From: Streptomyces subrutilus
GTDB taxonomy: Bacteria; Actinomycetota; Actinomycetes; Streptomycetales; Streptomycetaceae
Assembly: GCF_008704535.1 (NCBI RefSeq)
Contig: NZ_CP023701.1
Coordinates: 6,676,001-6,740,000 of the forward strand
DNA: 64,000 nucleotides
Direction of reading: 5' to 3'
Numbering within the stretch: position 1 is the first letter of the stretch; every line of letters begins with the position of its first letter. Shown in pieces: positions 43,733-53,147 of the stretch. A model generated the notes under the pieces. That model saw only the letters and a list, made by a program, of their open reading frames with translations. It made no database searches and had not been told where the DNA came from. The position numbers were made by a program, and so were the translations under genes.

Positions 43733-45229
43733 GTGAGCAAAGGTCCGAACACCCGCCTGAACGACCTCTTCGGCCTGGCCGGCTGGTCGAAAGGCGAACT
43801 GGCGAGGATGGTGAACCGGCAGGCGGCGGCCATGGGCCACCCGCAGCTGGCCACCGACACCTCGCGGGTGCGGCGCTGGATCGACCTGGGGGAGACCCCG
43901 CGCGAACCGGTTCCCACGGTACTGGCAGCCCTGTTCACCGAGCGGCTCGGTCGTGTCGTGACCATCGAGGACCTCGGGTTCGTACGGCAGCGGCGCTCCA
44001 CCAAACGGCAGCCCGACGGGGTACAGGAGAACCCCGACGGAATGCCGTGGGCGCCCGAACGCACGGCCGCGGTCCTCACCGAATTCACGGGAATGGACCT
44101 CATGCTCAACCGTCGCGGTCTGATGGGCGCGGGCGCCGTGCTCACCGCCGGCTCCGCCCTCAGCAACGCCATGCACGACTGGCTCCACACCGACCCGGCC
44201 CTCGCGAAGGAGGCGCACCGCTCCACAGGGGGCTTCCAGGCCGATCCCGCGGGCTACGACCGCTACGAAGCGGCCCCGATCGGCTCCCAGGAGATCGACG
44301 CCCTGGAGCGCTCCGTCGAGGTGTTCCGCGCCTGGGACGCCTCCAGAGGCGGCGGCCTCCAGCGCAAGGCGGTCGTCGGCCAGCTGAACGAGGTGGGCGG
44401 CATGCTCGCGTACCACCACCCCGACCACCTCCAGCGCCGGCTGTGGGGGGTGGCGGCCAACCTGGCGGTGCTGGCCGGCTGGATGTCCCACGACGTGGGC
44501 CTCGAACCCACGGCGCAGAAGTACTTCGTCATCGCCGCGCACGCGGCGCGCGAGGGCGGCGACCGGCCGCGCGCCGGCGAGGCGCTGTCACGGGCCGCCC
44601 GCCAGATGGTGCACCTCGGCAAGCCCGGCGAGGCCCTTGACCTGATGAAGCTCGCCCAGTCCGGCTCCGGCGAGCAGACCCTGCCGCGTACCCGCGCCAT
44701 GCTCCACACCATCGAGGCCTGGGCCCAGGCGGCCATGGGCAAGGGCCAGGCCATGCGGCGCACCCTGGGCGAGGCGGAGGAGCTGTTCGTCTCGGACAAG
44801 GGCGACGTGCCGCCGCCCAGTTGGATGCAGCACTTCGACGAGGCAGACCTGCACGGCATGGAGGCGCTGGCCTACCGGACGCTGGCCGACCACGACGCCA
44901 AGGCCGCGCCCGTCGCCGCCCGCCACGCGAAGGAGGCGCTGCGACTGCGCGGCGACGGCCACCAGCGCTCGCAGATCTTCGACTACCTGTCCCTGGCCTC
45001 GGCCTGCTTCATCGCCGACGAGCCGGAACAGGCCGACCGCTACGCCCGGCTGGCCCTGGTGTCGATGAACGAGACCTCCTCGCACCGCACCTGGGACCGG
45101 CTGCGCGAGATGTACCGGCTCACGGGCCAGTACGCGGGGAACGCCGGCATCGCCGACCTCCGCGAGGAGATCGAGCGCGCCCTGCCCGACAGCCCCGCGC
45201 CGCGCGGCGGCCGCGGTACGGAGGTGTGA
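43733..45229 (+). CDS. nsdA: NsdA-type XRE/TPR regulator of differentiation
   Basis: 498 residues from GTG 43733; 84 bases upstream are open but unlikely to be coding. The N-terminal part has the HTH region TRLNDLFGLAGWSKGELARM with DTSRVRRWIDLGETPREPVP. It is followed by TPR repeats (for example GVAANLAVLAGWMSHDVGLE, GEALSRAARQMVHLGKPGEA, RYARLALVSMNETSSHRTWD). From memory this closely resembles NsdA of Streptomyces coelicolor, a negative regulator of aerial growth and antibiotic production, both in length and in motifs. The neighbouring genes do not match what I recall of the S. coelicolor locus, so a paralogue cannot be excluded. Confidence 0.75.
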   Translation: MSKGPNTRLNDLFGLAGWSKGELARMVNRQAAAMGHPQLATDTSRVRRWIDLGETPREPVPTVLAALFTERLGRVVTIEDLGFVRQRRSTKRQPDGVQENPDGMPWAPERTAAVLTEFTGMDLMLNRRGLMGAGAVLTAGSALSNAMHDWLHTDPALAKEAHRSTGGFQADPAGYDRYEAAPIGSQEIDALERSVEVFRAWDASRGGGLQRKAVVGQLNEVGGMLAYHHPDHLQRRLWGVAANLAVLAGWMSHDVGLEPTAQKYFVIAAHAAREGGDRPRAGEALSRAARQMVHLGKPGEALDLMKLAQSGSGEQTLPRTRAMLHTIEAWAQAAMGKGQAMRRTLGEAEELFVSDKGDVPPPSWMQHFDEADLHGMEALAYRTLADHDAKAAPVAARHAKEALRLRGDGHQRSQIFDYLSLASACFIADEPEQADRYARLALVSMNETSSHRTWDRLREMYRLTGQYAGNAGIADLREEIERALPDSPAPRGGRGTEV

Positions 45230-45289
45230 CGGCCACCGCCGTCACCCGGGCCGCCCGCCACCCCGTCCGGCGTACGGGGAGACGCGAAA

Positions 45290-45311
45290 GGCCGCGCCGT
45301 GCGGCGCGGCC
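45290..45311. terminator. Bidirectional hairpin terminator between nsdA and the phosphatase gene
   Basis: A perfect 9-bp stem ggccgcgcc/ggcgcggcc around GTGC, preceded by gaaa and followed by cccgaa, between two convergent stops (45229 and 45344). Confidence 0.7.
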
Positions 45312-45343
45312 CCGAATCCCCTCCGTATCCGTCCCGAGGGCGG

Positions 45344-46783
45344 TTACCCGCTCACCCGGGCCACGAGCACGCAGGCGTCGTCCTGCCGCGCGTCCCCGCG
45401 CCGGTCGAACTCCTCGACCACCGTCCGTACGCACTCCCGCGCCGAGCGCGCCGCCGAGAAGCGCGCCGCGAGGCCCGACAGCCGCTCGGCCCCGTCCGCG
45501 CGGCCGGTCTCGATGCCGCGCGGGGCCAGTCCGTCGGTGTACAGGACGAGGACGTCGCCCGGTTCGAGGTGGACCTCGGCCTGCCCGTACACCGCGTGGG
45601 AGGTCGCACCCAGCAGCACGCCCTCGGGCGGCGGCAGGGCGCGCGCCGCACCGCGGCGGAAGAGCAGGGGGGCGGGGTGGCCCGCCTGCGCCCAGGACAG
45701 GACGCGGCGCGCGGGATCGTACCGGCAGCAGACGGCCGAACCGAGGGCGGGCTGGGGTGAGGTCTCCAGGAGCTGGTTGAGGCAGCCCATCAGGGGGCCG
45801 GGCTCGATGCCGGCCACGGCCATGCCGCGCAGGGCGCCCAGCACCAGCGCGGTGCCCGAGGTGGCCGCCACCCCGTGGCCGGTCAGGTCGCCGACCGTCA
45901 GCAGGGAGTGTCCGTCGGGCAGTTCGAGGGCGTCGTACCAGTCGCCGCCGATCAGCGCGCTCGTCGCGGAGGGCAGGTAGTGCGCGGCCACGTCCAGCGT
46001 GGCCGCGCCGCTGTGCGGGAACCGCAGGGAGCCGCGCCACGGGGGGAGCACGGCTTCCTGCAGCTCGACCGCCAGCCGGTGTTCGGTCCGCGCGGTCTCC
46101 CGGTGGCGCCGGAGCGAGTCGTGCGACTCGCGTACCGCCCGCTGGGTCCTGCGCAGTTCACTCACGTCACGGAGCACCGCCCACATCGAGGCGGTGCAGC
46201 CGTCGGAGTCGAGCACCGGCTCGGCCCTCATGTGCAGCGTCCGGACGCACCCGTCGGGCCGGACGATGCGGAACTCGCCGTCGATCGGCCGGCCGTCGAC
46301 GAGGCAGGCGGTGACCCAGGCGGTGAGCAGCGGCCGGTCCTCGCAGAACAGGGTGGAGCCCAGTTCGTCGAGGGGGAGCGGGCCGTTCTCGCGGGACCGG
46401 CCGAAGATCCGGAAGAGCTCGTCGGACCAGTGGACCTCGTCGGTCAGCAGGTTCCACTCGGCGCTGCCGGCGCGGGTCGGGCGGTCCGCGGGTCCCGGCT
46501 CGGGCGCGGCGCGGGGGAGTTCGACGGTCCCGGCGGCGGGCGGCAGGCCCTCCCGGAGCTGGCCGAGGTGCAGTCCGAGGTCGTCGAGGTGGTGCACGGC
46601 GAGGTCGCACAGGGCGCGCTGCCACCGGCGCTGGGCGTCGTCGTCGGTCAGGGTGTCGACGAGGGTGTCGCGGCGGACCGCGTCCACTTCTCCCCGGAGG
46701 CGCCGGGTCTGCGAGATCAGCGCGTCCACCGACCCCGGTTCCGGCGGCTGCGCGGATCGGTCCGCGAAGAGGTGGGACGGCAT
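45344..46783 (-). CDS. PAS-domain PP2C/SpoIIE-type serine phosphatase
   Basis: 479 residues. A helical N-terminal part (1-100) is followed by a PAS domain (about 105-215: NLLTDEVHWSDELFRIFGRS, then IDGEFRIVRPDGCVRTLHMR), a coiled-coil linker (about 220-250) and a SpoIIE-type PP2C domain (about 255-478). The metal-binding motifs are GGDWYDALELPDGHSLLTVG, DLTGHGVAATSG, VLYTDGLAPRG and, near the end, RQDDACVLVARV. Such proteins dephosphorylate anti-sigma antagonists (RsbV/SpoIIAA type) in response to a PAS signal. A STAS protein is encoded at 24498 but there is no direct linkage. The ATG at 46783 has ggag upstream. Confidence 0.88.
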   Translation of the reverse strand: MPSHLFADRSAQPPEPGSVDALISQTRRLRGEVDAVRRDTLVDTLTDDDAQRRWQRALCDLAVHHLDDLGLHLGQLREGLPPAAGTVELPRAAPEPGPADRPTRAGSAEWNLLTDEVHWSDELFRIFGRSRENGPLPLDELGSTLFCEDRPLLTAWVTACLVDGRPIDGEFRIVRPDGCVRTLHMRAEPVLDSDGCTASMWAVLRDVSELRRTQRAVRESHDSLRRHRETARTEHRLAVELQEAVLPPWRGSLRFPHSGAATLDVAAHYLPSATSALIGGDWYDALELPDGHSLLTVGDLTGHGVAATSGTALVLGALRGMAVAGIEPGPLMGCLNQLLETSPQPALGSAVCCRYDPARRVLSWAQAGHPAPLLFRRGAARALPPPEGVLLGATSHAVYGQAEVHLEPGDVLVLYTDGLAPRGIETGRADGAERLSGLAARFSAARSARECVRTVVEEFDRRGDARQDDACVLVARVSG

Positions 46784-47222
46784 GAGAACTCCGATACAGG
46801 CGCGGCACGGCCAAGTCTGAAGGAAGGACCGGTCACGACTGTGGCACAGCCCACGACGGGCCGTAAGCCGTTTGGCAACATCCGCGACGTTCTTGCTCCC
46901 GGCATATGTCCGAGGCCTTCCGGCCCCTCGCGGGCGTACGAACGAATCAAGTCAGCGGCCCGCCGCGCACCGGTCCGCACCCCGGAACGGGTCGTTCCGC
47001 CAGAGCGCCCGCGCCCGCGTGCGGTTCCGTGGCTCCGGCGTCCCGTCTGCGGTAACCGGCGGTACGCGAGCGGCGTACGGGAACCGGCCATCCGTACGGA
47101 GCGGATCGATCGTACGGCCGAGGTGTGCGAGGTGCGCGGGCCGGCGGCGCGTGCGCCGACGTGCTCCGACGCGTCCCCGCGCGGCCCCCTCGAACGGGGG
47201 ACCCCGGCGACCCCGGCACGGC
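46784..47222. other. Intergenic region between two minus-strand genes
   Basis: About 440 bases holding the promoter region of the phosphatase gene (right of 46783) and the downstream region of the SHOCT gene. No gene with acceptable start or family pattern is present on either strand. Confidence 0.4.
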
Positions 47223-47257
47223 TCCGGGCGGAGACGGGACACCCGTCTCCGCCCGGA
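47223..47257 (-). terminator. Hairpin terminator of the SHOCT gene
   Basis: A perfect 16-bp stem (47223-47238 with 47242-47257) and a three-base ACA loop, 10 bases beyond the SHOCT-protein stop codon. Confidence 0.8.
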
Positions 47258-47266
47258 TCCGGCGGC

Positions 47267-47680
47267 TCAGCCCAGCAGCTTCTGCTTCGCCCTCTGGAAC
47301 TCCTCCTCGCTGAGGTCGCCCCTGGCCTTCAGCTCGGAGAGCTTGACCAGGTCGTCGGCTCCGGCGCGGCCGGGATCCTTGGCGGTCTCGCGGATGTAGG
47401 CGTTGAAGGCGTCCTGGCGTTCCTGTGCGTGCTGCACCTCGCGCTTGCCCATGTTCCTGCCCCGGACGATCACGTACACGAGCACGCCCAGGAAGGGGAT
47501 CAGGATGAGGAACAGGAGCCACAGCGCCTTGACCCACCCGCTCATCTCGTGGTCGCGGAACACGTCCACGACGACCCGGAAGAGCAGGATCAGCCACATG
47601 ACCCACAGGAAGATCCACATCACGGTCCAGAACGCGCCCAGTACCGGGTAGTCGTAGGCCAGGTAGACAGATCCGTCCAT
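47267..47680 (-). CDS. PLDc_N and SHOCT domain membrane protein
   Basis: 137 residues from ATG 47680 behind aggagg. Two transmembrane helices (AFWTVMWIFLWVMWLILLF and ALWLLFLILIPFLGVLVYV) form a PLDc_N-type hairpin followed by VRGRNMGKREVQ. The C-terminal SHOCT domain reads DLVKLSELKARGDLSEEEFQ then RAKQKLL. SHOCT segments are short oligomerisation modules often fused to membrane anchors. Its specific role is unknown. It is divergent from the KimA-like permease over 135 bases. Confidence 0.85.
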   Translation of the reverse strand: MDGSVYLAYDYPVLGAFWTVMWIFLWVMWLILLFRVVVDVFRDHEMSGWVKALWLLFLILIPFLGVLVYVIVRGRNMGKREVQHAQERQDAFNAYIRETAKDPGRAGADDLVKLSELKARGDLSEEEFQRAKQKLLG

Positions 47681-47815
47681 GGCCGTCCTCCTTCCGTACC
47701 CGATCACCATCGCAGTGCACCTCCAAGATCGCCACTGGCCGCTGTGCGACGGGTTCACGGCAGGACACAGCCGACGGAACCAGATGAACCGCACAAAGTA
47801 GACGATCATGCCGAA

Positions 47816-49798
47816 ATGAGGCGTATCAATGCGAAACGTGTGCTGGTCGGTGAGCCGCTCGACACCGCGCGCCTGGGCGAGACCCTGCTGCCCAAACGGC
47901 TCGCCCTGCCGATCTTCTGCAGCGACCCGCTCTCCTCCGTGGCCTACGCCACCGAGGAGATCCTGCTGATCCTCGCCCTCGGCGGCGTCGCGCTGCTCCA
48001 CCTCACCTGGTACGCGGCCGCCGCCATCGTCTTCCTGCTCGTCGTGGTCATCGCCTCGTACCGGCAGACCTGCCACGCCTACCCCGGTGGCGGCGGAGCG
48101 TACGTGGTCAGCTCGGAGAACCTCGGGCCCACGGCCGCCCTGACCGCCGCCAGCGCCCTGCTCGTCGACTACGTGATGACCGTCGCCGTCTCCGTCGTCT
48201 CCGGCGTCGCCGCCATCACCTCCGCCATCCCGGCGCTCAACGGCCACCAAGTCCTGCTCTCGGTCGGCTTCGTCGTCCTGCTGACGCTGATGAACCTGCG
48301 GGGCGTGCGCGAATCGGGCCGCGTCTTCGCCGTTCCCACCTACGGCTTCGTCCTGGTCGTCTACGTCATGTTCGCCTTCGCCGCCGTGCGGTTGGCGACC
48401 GGCGAGACCATCCGCGCCGAATCCGCCGACCTGCCCATCACCGCCGAGGGCACCTACGCCGGCCTGGCCCTCGTGCTCCTCGCGATGCGCGCCTTCGCCT
48501 CCGGCTGCACCGCGCTCACCGGCGTCGAGGCCATCAGCAACGGCGTGCCCGCCTTCCGCAAGCCCAAGGCCAGGAACGCCGCGAACACCCTGGCCGCGAT
48601 GGGCGTGCTGTCCGTGACCATGTTCGTCGGCATCACCGTCCTCGCCATGACCTACGAGGTCCACGTCGCCGCCGACCCCACCGAACTCGGCCTGCCCCCC
48701 GGCACCGCGACCTCCACCGCCCTCGCCCAGATCGGCCGGGCCACCTTCGGGAGCTGGCACTTCCTCTTCTACCTGCTCCAGACCGTCACCGCCGGCGTCC
48801 TGATCCTCGCCGCCAACACCGCCTTCAACGGCTTCCCGATGCTCGCCTCGATCCTCGCCAAGGACCGCTACGCGCCCCGCCAGCTCTTCAACCGGGGCGA
48901 CCGGCTCGTCTACTCCAACGGCGTCGTGCTGCTCGCCCTCGCCGCCATCGCCCTGATCGTCGCCTTCGACGCCGAACTGACCCGCCTCATCCAGCTGTAC
49001 ATCATCGGCGTCTTCGTCTCCTTCACCCTCTCCCAGGCGGGCATGGTCCGGCACTGGAGGCGCGAACTGGCCTCGCCCGCCACCCCGCGCGAGAAGCGGA
49101 TCCACATCCACCGCAGCCTCGCCATCAACGCGGTCGGCGCCACCCTGACCGCCCTGGTCCTGGTCATCGTCCTCATCACCAAGTTCACGCACGGTGCCTG
49201 GCTGGTCGTCATCGCGATGCCGCTGCTCTTCCTCGGGATGAAGGGCGTGCGCCGCCACTACGACCACGTGGCCCGCGAGGTCGCCGTCGCCCCCGGCGCC
49301 AAGCCGCGCCGGCCCGCCCGCCACCACGTGGTGGTCCTCGTCGCGTCCGTGCAGGCGCCGACCCTCAAGGCCCTCGGCTACGCGCAGGGCCTGCGGCCCG
49401 ACACCCTGACGGCCGTCACCGTCGCCGCGGACGAGGAGGAGGCCGCCCGGCTCCGCGAGGCCTGGGCCGCGCACGACCCCGGGGTTCCGCTGAAGATCCT
49501 CCACTCGCCCTACCGCGAGGTGGTCGGGCCGGTCCTGGCGCACGTACAGGAACTGGCGTCGGACGCCGCGACGGACATGCTGTCGGTGGTCATCCCGGAG
49601 TACGTGGTCGGGCACTGGTGGGAACAGCCCCTGCACAACCAGAACGCGCTGCGGCTCAAGGCCCGTCTGCTGTTCACGCCCGGGGTCGCGGTGATCGACG
49701 TGCCCTTCCTGCTGGAGTCCGCCAAGGCCGCGAAGCCCACCAAGCCCGCCGACACCGCCGCGGCCCCCGGTCCCCGCGATCCCGAGGACGGCCCCTAA
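47816..49798 (+). CDS. KimA-like APC family potassium permease
   Basis: 660 residues from ATG 47816; no strong ribosome-binding site. About twelve transmembrane segments cover residues 35-480, and a soluble C-terminal domain covers about 500-640 (HHVVVLVASVQAPTLKALGY to LLFTPGVAVIDVPF). The motifs match Bacillus subtilis KimA closely: CSDPLSSVAYATEEILLILA, YPGGGGAYVVSSENLG, LLVDYVMTVAVSV and SGCTALTGVEAISNGVPAF. KimA imports K+ with protons and is controlled by cyclic di-AMP. Relatives lacking biochemical tests are often listed as amino-acid permeases. The stop overlaps that of the convergent PucR gene by three bases. Confidence 0.85.
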   Translation: MRRINAKRVLVGEPLDTARLGETLLPKRLALPIFCSDPLSSVAYATEEILLILALGGVALLHLTWYAAAAIVFLLVVVIASYRQTCHAYPGGGGAYVVSSENLGPTAALTAASALLVDYVMTVAVSVVSGVAAITSAIPALNGHQVLLSVGFVVLLTLMNLRGVRESGRVFAVPTYGFVLVVYVMFAFAAVRLATGETIRAESADLPITAEGTYAGLALVLLAMRAFASGCTALTGVEAISNGVPAFRKPKARNAANTLAAMGVLSVTMFVGITVLAMTYEVHVAADPTELGLPPGTATSTALAQIGRATFGSWHFLFYLLQTVTAGVLILAANTAFNGFPMLASILAKDRYAPRQLFNRGDRLVYSNGVVLLALAAIALIVAFDAELTRLIQLYIIGVFVSFTLSQAGMVRHWRRELASPATPREKRIHIHRSLAINAVGATLTALVLVIVLITKFTHGAWLVVIAMPLLFLGMKGVRRHYDHVAREVAVAPGAKPRRPARHHVVVLVASVQAPTLKALGYAQGLRPDTLTAVTVAADEEEAARLREAWAAHDPGVPLKILHSPYREVVGPVLAHVQELASDAATDMLSVVIPEYVVGHWWEQPLHNQNALRLKARLLFTPGVAVIDVPFLLESAKAAKPTKPADTAAAPGPRDPEDGP

Positions 49799-51084
49799 GG
49801 GGCGCCCCGCGGACCGTGCGGCTCCCGCGGCGAACGCGCGGCGGGCACCGGTCCGGCCCGGTCGCCGGCCCGGTGATCCGCGCGGGGTCCGGCGTCCCGC
49901 TGGAGCACCGCCGCGTGGGCCAGGGCCAGTTCGACCACGTGCCGCGGATCGGTGAGGACCCGGCCGGTGAGCTGCTCCAGCCGGCGCAGCCGGTTGGAGA
50001 CGGTGTTGCGGTGGCAGTACAGCCGCTGCGCGGCGTGCGTCGTCGAGCCCCGGCACGCCAGCCAGGTGCCCAGGGTCTCCAGCAGCACCCGGCGGTCCTC
50101 CGCGGGCAGCGCCAGCACCGGCCCGAGCACCACCTGGCGCAGCCGGCCGGCGAGTTCGTCCTCGGCCGCGACCAGCGCCGCCGGCAGCCGCTCGTCCAGC
50201 ACGGCGGTGCCCGGACCGCCGGACCGGGGCGCGGTGCGCAGCGCGAGCAGCGCCAGCCGGTGCGCGCGGGCCAGCTCGGCCGGCGCCTCCACCACCGGGC
50301 TGACCCCGGCGCGCACCCCGAGCGGGGCCAGCAGGTCCCGAACGCAATCCAGCGGGTGGTGGCCCAGCTCCACCAGGCCGCTCTCCCCGTCGGCACGCAC
50401 CCGCCACCACACCCGCGGCGCGTCCGGACCGCCGGGCCCCTCGGGGAGCGGCGCCCCGGGTCTCGCGCCGCCCGCCGCCGCATCCGGTCCGCCGGCGGCC
50501 ACCGCGACCACCGCGAAGCGGCCGCGCTCCGGCAGCCCGAACCGGGCCGCCGCCTCCGCGGCGAGCGGACCCGCCGCACCGGCCGCGCCGTCCAGCAGGG
50601 CGTCGAGGAGGGCCGTGCGGCGCTCGCGGTCGTGAGCGCCGCGGGCGGTCTCCACGAGCCGGTAGGACTCGGCCACCGCGTCGGTCATCTGGTCCAGTAC
50701 GTCCCACAGGGCGGCCGCGCCCGGCAGCAGCCGGGGCAGCGCCGCCCGGTCGTGCGCGGCCACGGCCTCGGTGAGGGCCAGCCAGAGGGCCCGGCCGCCC
50801 CGGCGGTAGGCGCGCAGCAGCGGAGCGAGCGGCAGGCCCCGTTCGGCCCGCAGGGCTCCGGCGGCGCGGGAGTCGGCCAGCTCGACCGGCAGCCCGCGGG
50901 AAGCGCGGACCAGACCGTCGACGGCCTGGCGGAGGTGGCGGTGGACGTGTTCGCGCAGCTCCGCCCGGCCCGACGGGGCGGCGCAGGCGGGGTCTTCGGC
51001 CAGCATCCGGTCGGTGAGCCGGTCCGCCGCCGCGGCGAGCCGGCGGGACAGGTCCTCGCGTATCTCCTCGATGATCCGCTCCAT
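49795..51084 (-). CDS. PucR family transcriptional regulator
   Basis: 429 residues from ATG 51084. The N-terminal half is helical (SRRLAAAADRLTDRMLAEDP, then VDGLVRASRGLPVELADSRA, RAYRRGGRALWLALTEAV). The central part resembles the GGDEF-like CdaR module. The C-terminal PucR-type HTH reads LETLGTWLACRGSTTHAAQR then LYCHRNTVSNRLRRLEQLTG. Such regulators control purine, sugar-acid or amino-acid use. The convergent stop codons with the permease gene share bases (CTAA). No target is evident in the neighbourhood. Confidence 0.85.
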   Translation of the reverse strand: MERIIEEIREDLSRRLAAAADRLTDRMLAEDPACAAPSGRAELREHVHRHLRQAVDGLVRASRGLPVELADSRAAGALRAERGLPLAPLLRAYRRGGRALWLALTEAVAAHDRAALPRLLPGAAALWDVLDQMTDAVAESYRLVETARGAHDRERRTALLDALLDGAAGAAGPLAAEAAARFGLPERGRFAVVAVAAGGPDAAAGGARPGAPLPEGPGGPDAPRVWWRVRADGESGLVELGHHPLDCVRDLLAPLGVRAGVSPVVEAPAELARAHRLALLALRTAPRSGGPGTAVLDERLPAALVAAEDELAGRLRQVVLGPVLALPAEDRRVLLETLGTWLACRGSTTHAAQRLYCHRNTVSNRLRRLEQLTGRVLTDPRHVVELALAHAAVLQRDAGPRADHRAGDRAGPVPAARSPREPHGPRGAP

Positions 51085-51261
51085 GACGGGCAGCGTGACA
51101 CGGGGGAGGGGGCACTGGGGAGGGCCGCGACCGGGCCCGTCCACTACCGTGACCGGAGCACTGCACATGAAGTGATCACCGTGGCGCCCGTCGCCCCCGC
51201 CCGGCGCGTGCCCCGTGCCCGGCGCCCGCGCGCGCCGGCGCAGACCCCGAGGACGCCCCCC

Positions 51262-51825
51262 ATGCGCCAGAACCCGGAGCGCCGCACCGCGCTGCTCGAC
51301 GCCGCCATCGAGGTGCTGGCCCGCGAGGGCTCGCGGGGCCTGACCCTGCGGGCGGTGGACGCGGAGGCGGGCGTGCCGACGGGCACCGCCTCGAACTACT
51401 TCGCCCACCGCGGGCACCTGCTCGCGCAGATCCTGCACCGCACCCGCGAGCGGCTGGTCCCGGACCCCGCCGACCTGACCGGCCCGCCGGACACCCGGAT
51501 GCTGCTCGGGCAGCTCCGGGACCGCATGCGGCGCGAGCGCAGCGTGCACGTCGCGTGGCTGGAGCTCCGCCTCGAAGCCACCCGCCGCCCCGAGCTCCAG
51601 GCCGAACTGACCCGGTTCCAGGGCGCCGAACTGGAGGCCAACGTCGCCTGGCACCTGGACGCGGGCCTGCCCGGGGACCGGCAGGGCGTGGTGCTGCTGT
51701 ACCTGGCCATGCTGGGCCTGATCGTGGACGACCTGACCGTGCCGGCGCTGCTGGAGCCCTATCCGGTGGAGGGGCTCATCGCGACGATGGTCGAGCGCCT
51801 CCTCCCGCAGGACCCCGCGGACTGA
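51262..51825 (+). CDS. TetR family transcriptional regulator
   Basis: 187 residues from ATG 51262 with cgagga upstream; an upstream in-frame GTG at 51181 would add only a Pro/Arg-rich tail. The TetR HTH is plain: RRTALLDAAIEVLAREGSRG, then LTLRAVDAEAGVPTGTASNY and FAHRGHLL. The C-terminal ligand domain is helical (HVAWLELRLEATRRPELQAE). An 8-bp palindrome GTGATCAC stands at 51172-51179 in the promoter region and could be part of an autoregulatory site, though this is weak. No linked efflux or enzyme gene. Confidence 0.87.
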   Translation: MRQNPERRTALLDAAIEVLAREGSRGLTLRAVDAEAGVPTGTASNYFAHRGHLLAQILHRTRERLVPDPADLTGPPDTRMLLGQLRDRMRRERSVHVAWLELRLEATRRPELQAELTRFQGAELEANVAWHLDAGLPGDRQGVVLLYLAMLGLIVDDLTVPALLEPYPVEGLIATMVERLLPQDPAD

Positions 51826-51883
51826 CTATCGTGCCGGTCGGGGAAGCACCCCGCGGCGCGGGGCGGACCGTGGGGAGCGGGAG

Positions 51884-52582
51884 ATGGCGGACACGACGGG
51901 GGACGAGGACCGCGGGGCGGTCGGCGGCGGCGAGGGCGGCCGGAGCCGCGGCGCCGGCCGCGACACGGGCCGCACGGGAGGCGTGGCCGGCGGCGGGATC
52001 CAGTGGCTGGCCGACTGGCCGGACTGGTTCGCCGGCCTGACCCTCGCCCGGGGCATCGGCCCCGCGGAACTCGCCGCGCGACTCGGCGCGCTCCCCGGAC
52101 CGGGCCCGGGGCCGCTGGACGCGGGGCAGGCCTGGCGGCTGTACGACACGGTGGACGGGGACGCGGTCGCCCGCGTCGGCACGTGGGCCGGTTGGGCCTT
52201 CGCCGTCGAACACGGGCTGCCGGCCGGCGGCGAACGGCTGGCCGAGGTCTCCCGGGCCGGTGTCGAGGCCGTCCACCTCGACCCCCAGCCGGACCGCCCG
52301 CCCCGGCAGTTCGCGTACGCCCGGGACGGCGAGCTGGTGTGCTGCTTCGGCCTCGGCGAGGAGTGCTGGCGGGGCGGCCACCGGCCCGACTTCCTCGTCC
52401 CGGAACTCGTCGCGGCCAAGGTGCTCGCCCCCGACGGCGGCTGCGCCGCGTCCGACGACGAGCCCGGCCGGGACCGCGACCGCCGCACTCTCGCGGTCCT
52501 GGAGCACCGCTTCGGCCTCTCCCTGCCGCGACACCTGATCGAGTCGGCCGCGCTCCCGGCGTACGTGACGTGCACGCGGTAG
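51884..52582 (+). CDS. DUF6461-like hypothetical protein
   Basis: 232 residues from ATG 51884 behind gggag. After a Gly-rich start the body reads GGIQWLADWPDWFAGLTLAR, then AELAARLGALPG and GWAFAVEHGLPAGGERLAEV, ending RTLAVLEHRFGLSLPRHLIE. This resembles the DUF6461 family of Streptomyces, often found in multiple copies. Cytoplasmic, no catalytic motif. Family assignment is from memory of the W(F)xxLTLARGxxP pattern. Confidence 0.65.
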   Translation: MADTTGDEDRGAVGGGEGGRSRGAGRDTGRTGGVAGGGIQWLADWPDWFAGLTLARGIGPAELAARLGALPGPGPGPLDAGQAWRLYDTVDGDAVARVGTWAGWAFAVEHGLPAGGERLAEVSRAGVEAVHLDPQPDRPPRQFAYARDGELVCCFGLGEECWRGGHRPDFLVPELVAAKVLAPDGGCAASDDEPGRDRDRRTLAVLEHRFGLSLPRHLIESAALPAYVTCTR

Positions 52583-52743
52583 TGGGGGCGCACGGACGGC
52601 GCGCACAGCGGCCCGGGTGTCACCGGCGTACCACCGACGCGCGGTGATCTTATGCCCGGTACGGCGCGAGTCCGCTGGTCTTGGAGCCGGCGAGCGACTT
52701 GGATGGCAGGGCCACGCCTCGCACCGGAGCAGGGGGACCCCTC

Positions 52744-52986
52744 ATGGGCACCGACCACAGCCGCAGCGGCAGCACACCCACCCTGATCGGTTCGGTCCAG
52801 CGCGCGCTGCGGCTCGTGGAGGTGATGTACGCGGAGGGCGGGGCCACGGCGAAACGGCTCGCACGGCTCACCGGCATCCCGCTGCCCACCGTCTACCACC
52901 TGCTGCGCACCCTCAGCCACGAGGGTTACGTGCGCCACGAAGAGGGTTCGTTCCGGCTCGCGGACGACCTGCCGCTCGCTTCGTGA
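52744..52986 (+). CDS. Short IclR-type helix-turn-helix protein
   Basis: 80 residues from ATG 52744 with caggggga upstream. It consists only of the IclR winged HTH: IGSVQRALRLVEVMYAEGGA, then TAKRLARLTGIPLPTVYHLL and RTLSHEGYVRHEEGSFRLAD. The usual effector-binding domain is absent, and the sequence ends in a stop right after the wing (DLPLAS). The clean end and good start suggest a genuine short protein and not a truncation. It stands 161 bases before the roadblock operon and may regulate it. Confidence 0.78.
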   Translation: MGTDHSRSGSTPTLIGSVQRALRLVEVMYAEGGATAKRLARLTGIPLPTVYHLLRTLSHEGYVRHEEGSFRLADDLPLAS

Positions 52987-53147
52987 TCAAAAGATGACGG
53001 GTTCCGGCCAAGCTCTCACGCGGTTCCGCGCATGTTCCAGCGGAAAATGCCAGAACCCCCTTCCGCCCTGTGGAAGTTGAGTAAGTTCCCTCCTGTCGCG
53101 CCGTACGACCGTGCACCCCGCACGTCCGGCCGGGAGGGGAGCCCCGC

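Noticed and set aside
47681..47815. Possible c-di-AMP (ydaO) riboswitch before the KimA-like gene
   Set aside because: Only 135 bases are available and no ydaO-like conserved pairing pattern could be traced.
53002..53092. Repeated TTCC boxes and a TTCCGC/GCGGAA inverted repeat before the roadblock operon
   Set aside because: Spacing is irregular and no regulator with such a site is known to me; likely chance in a short region.
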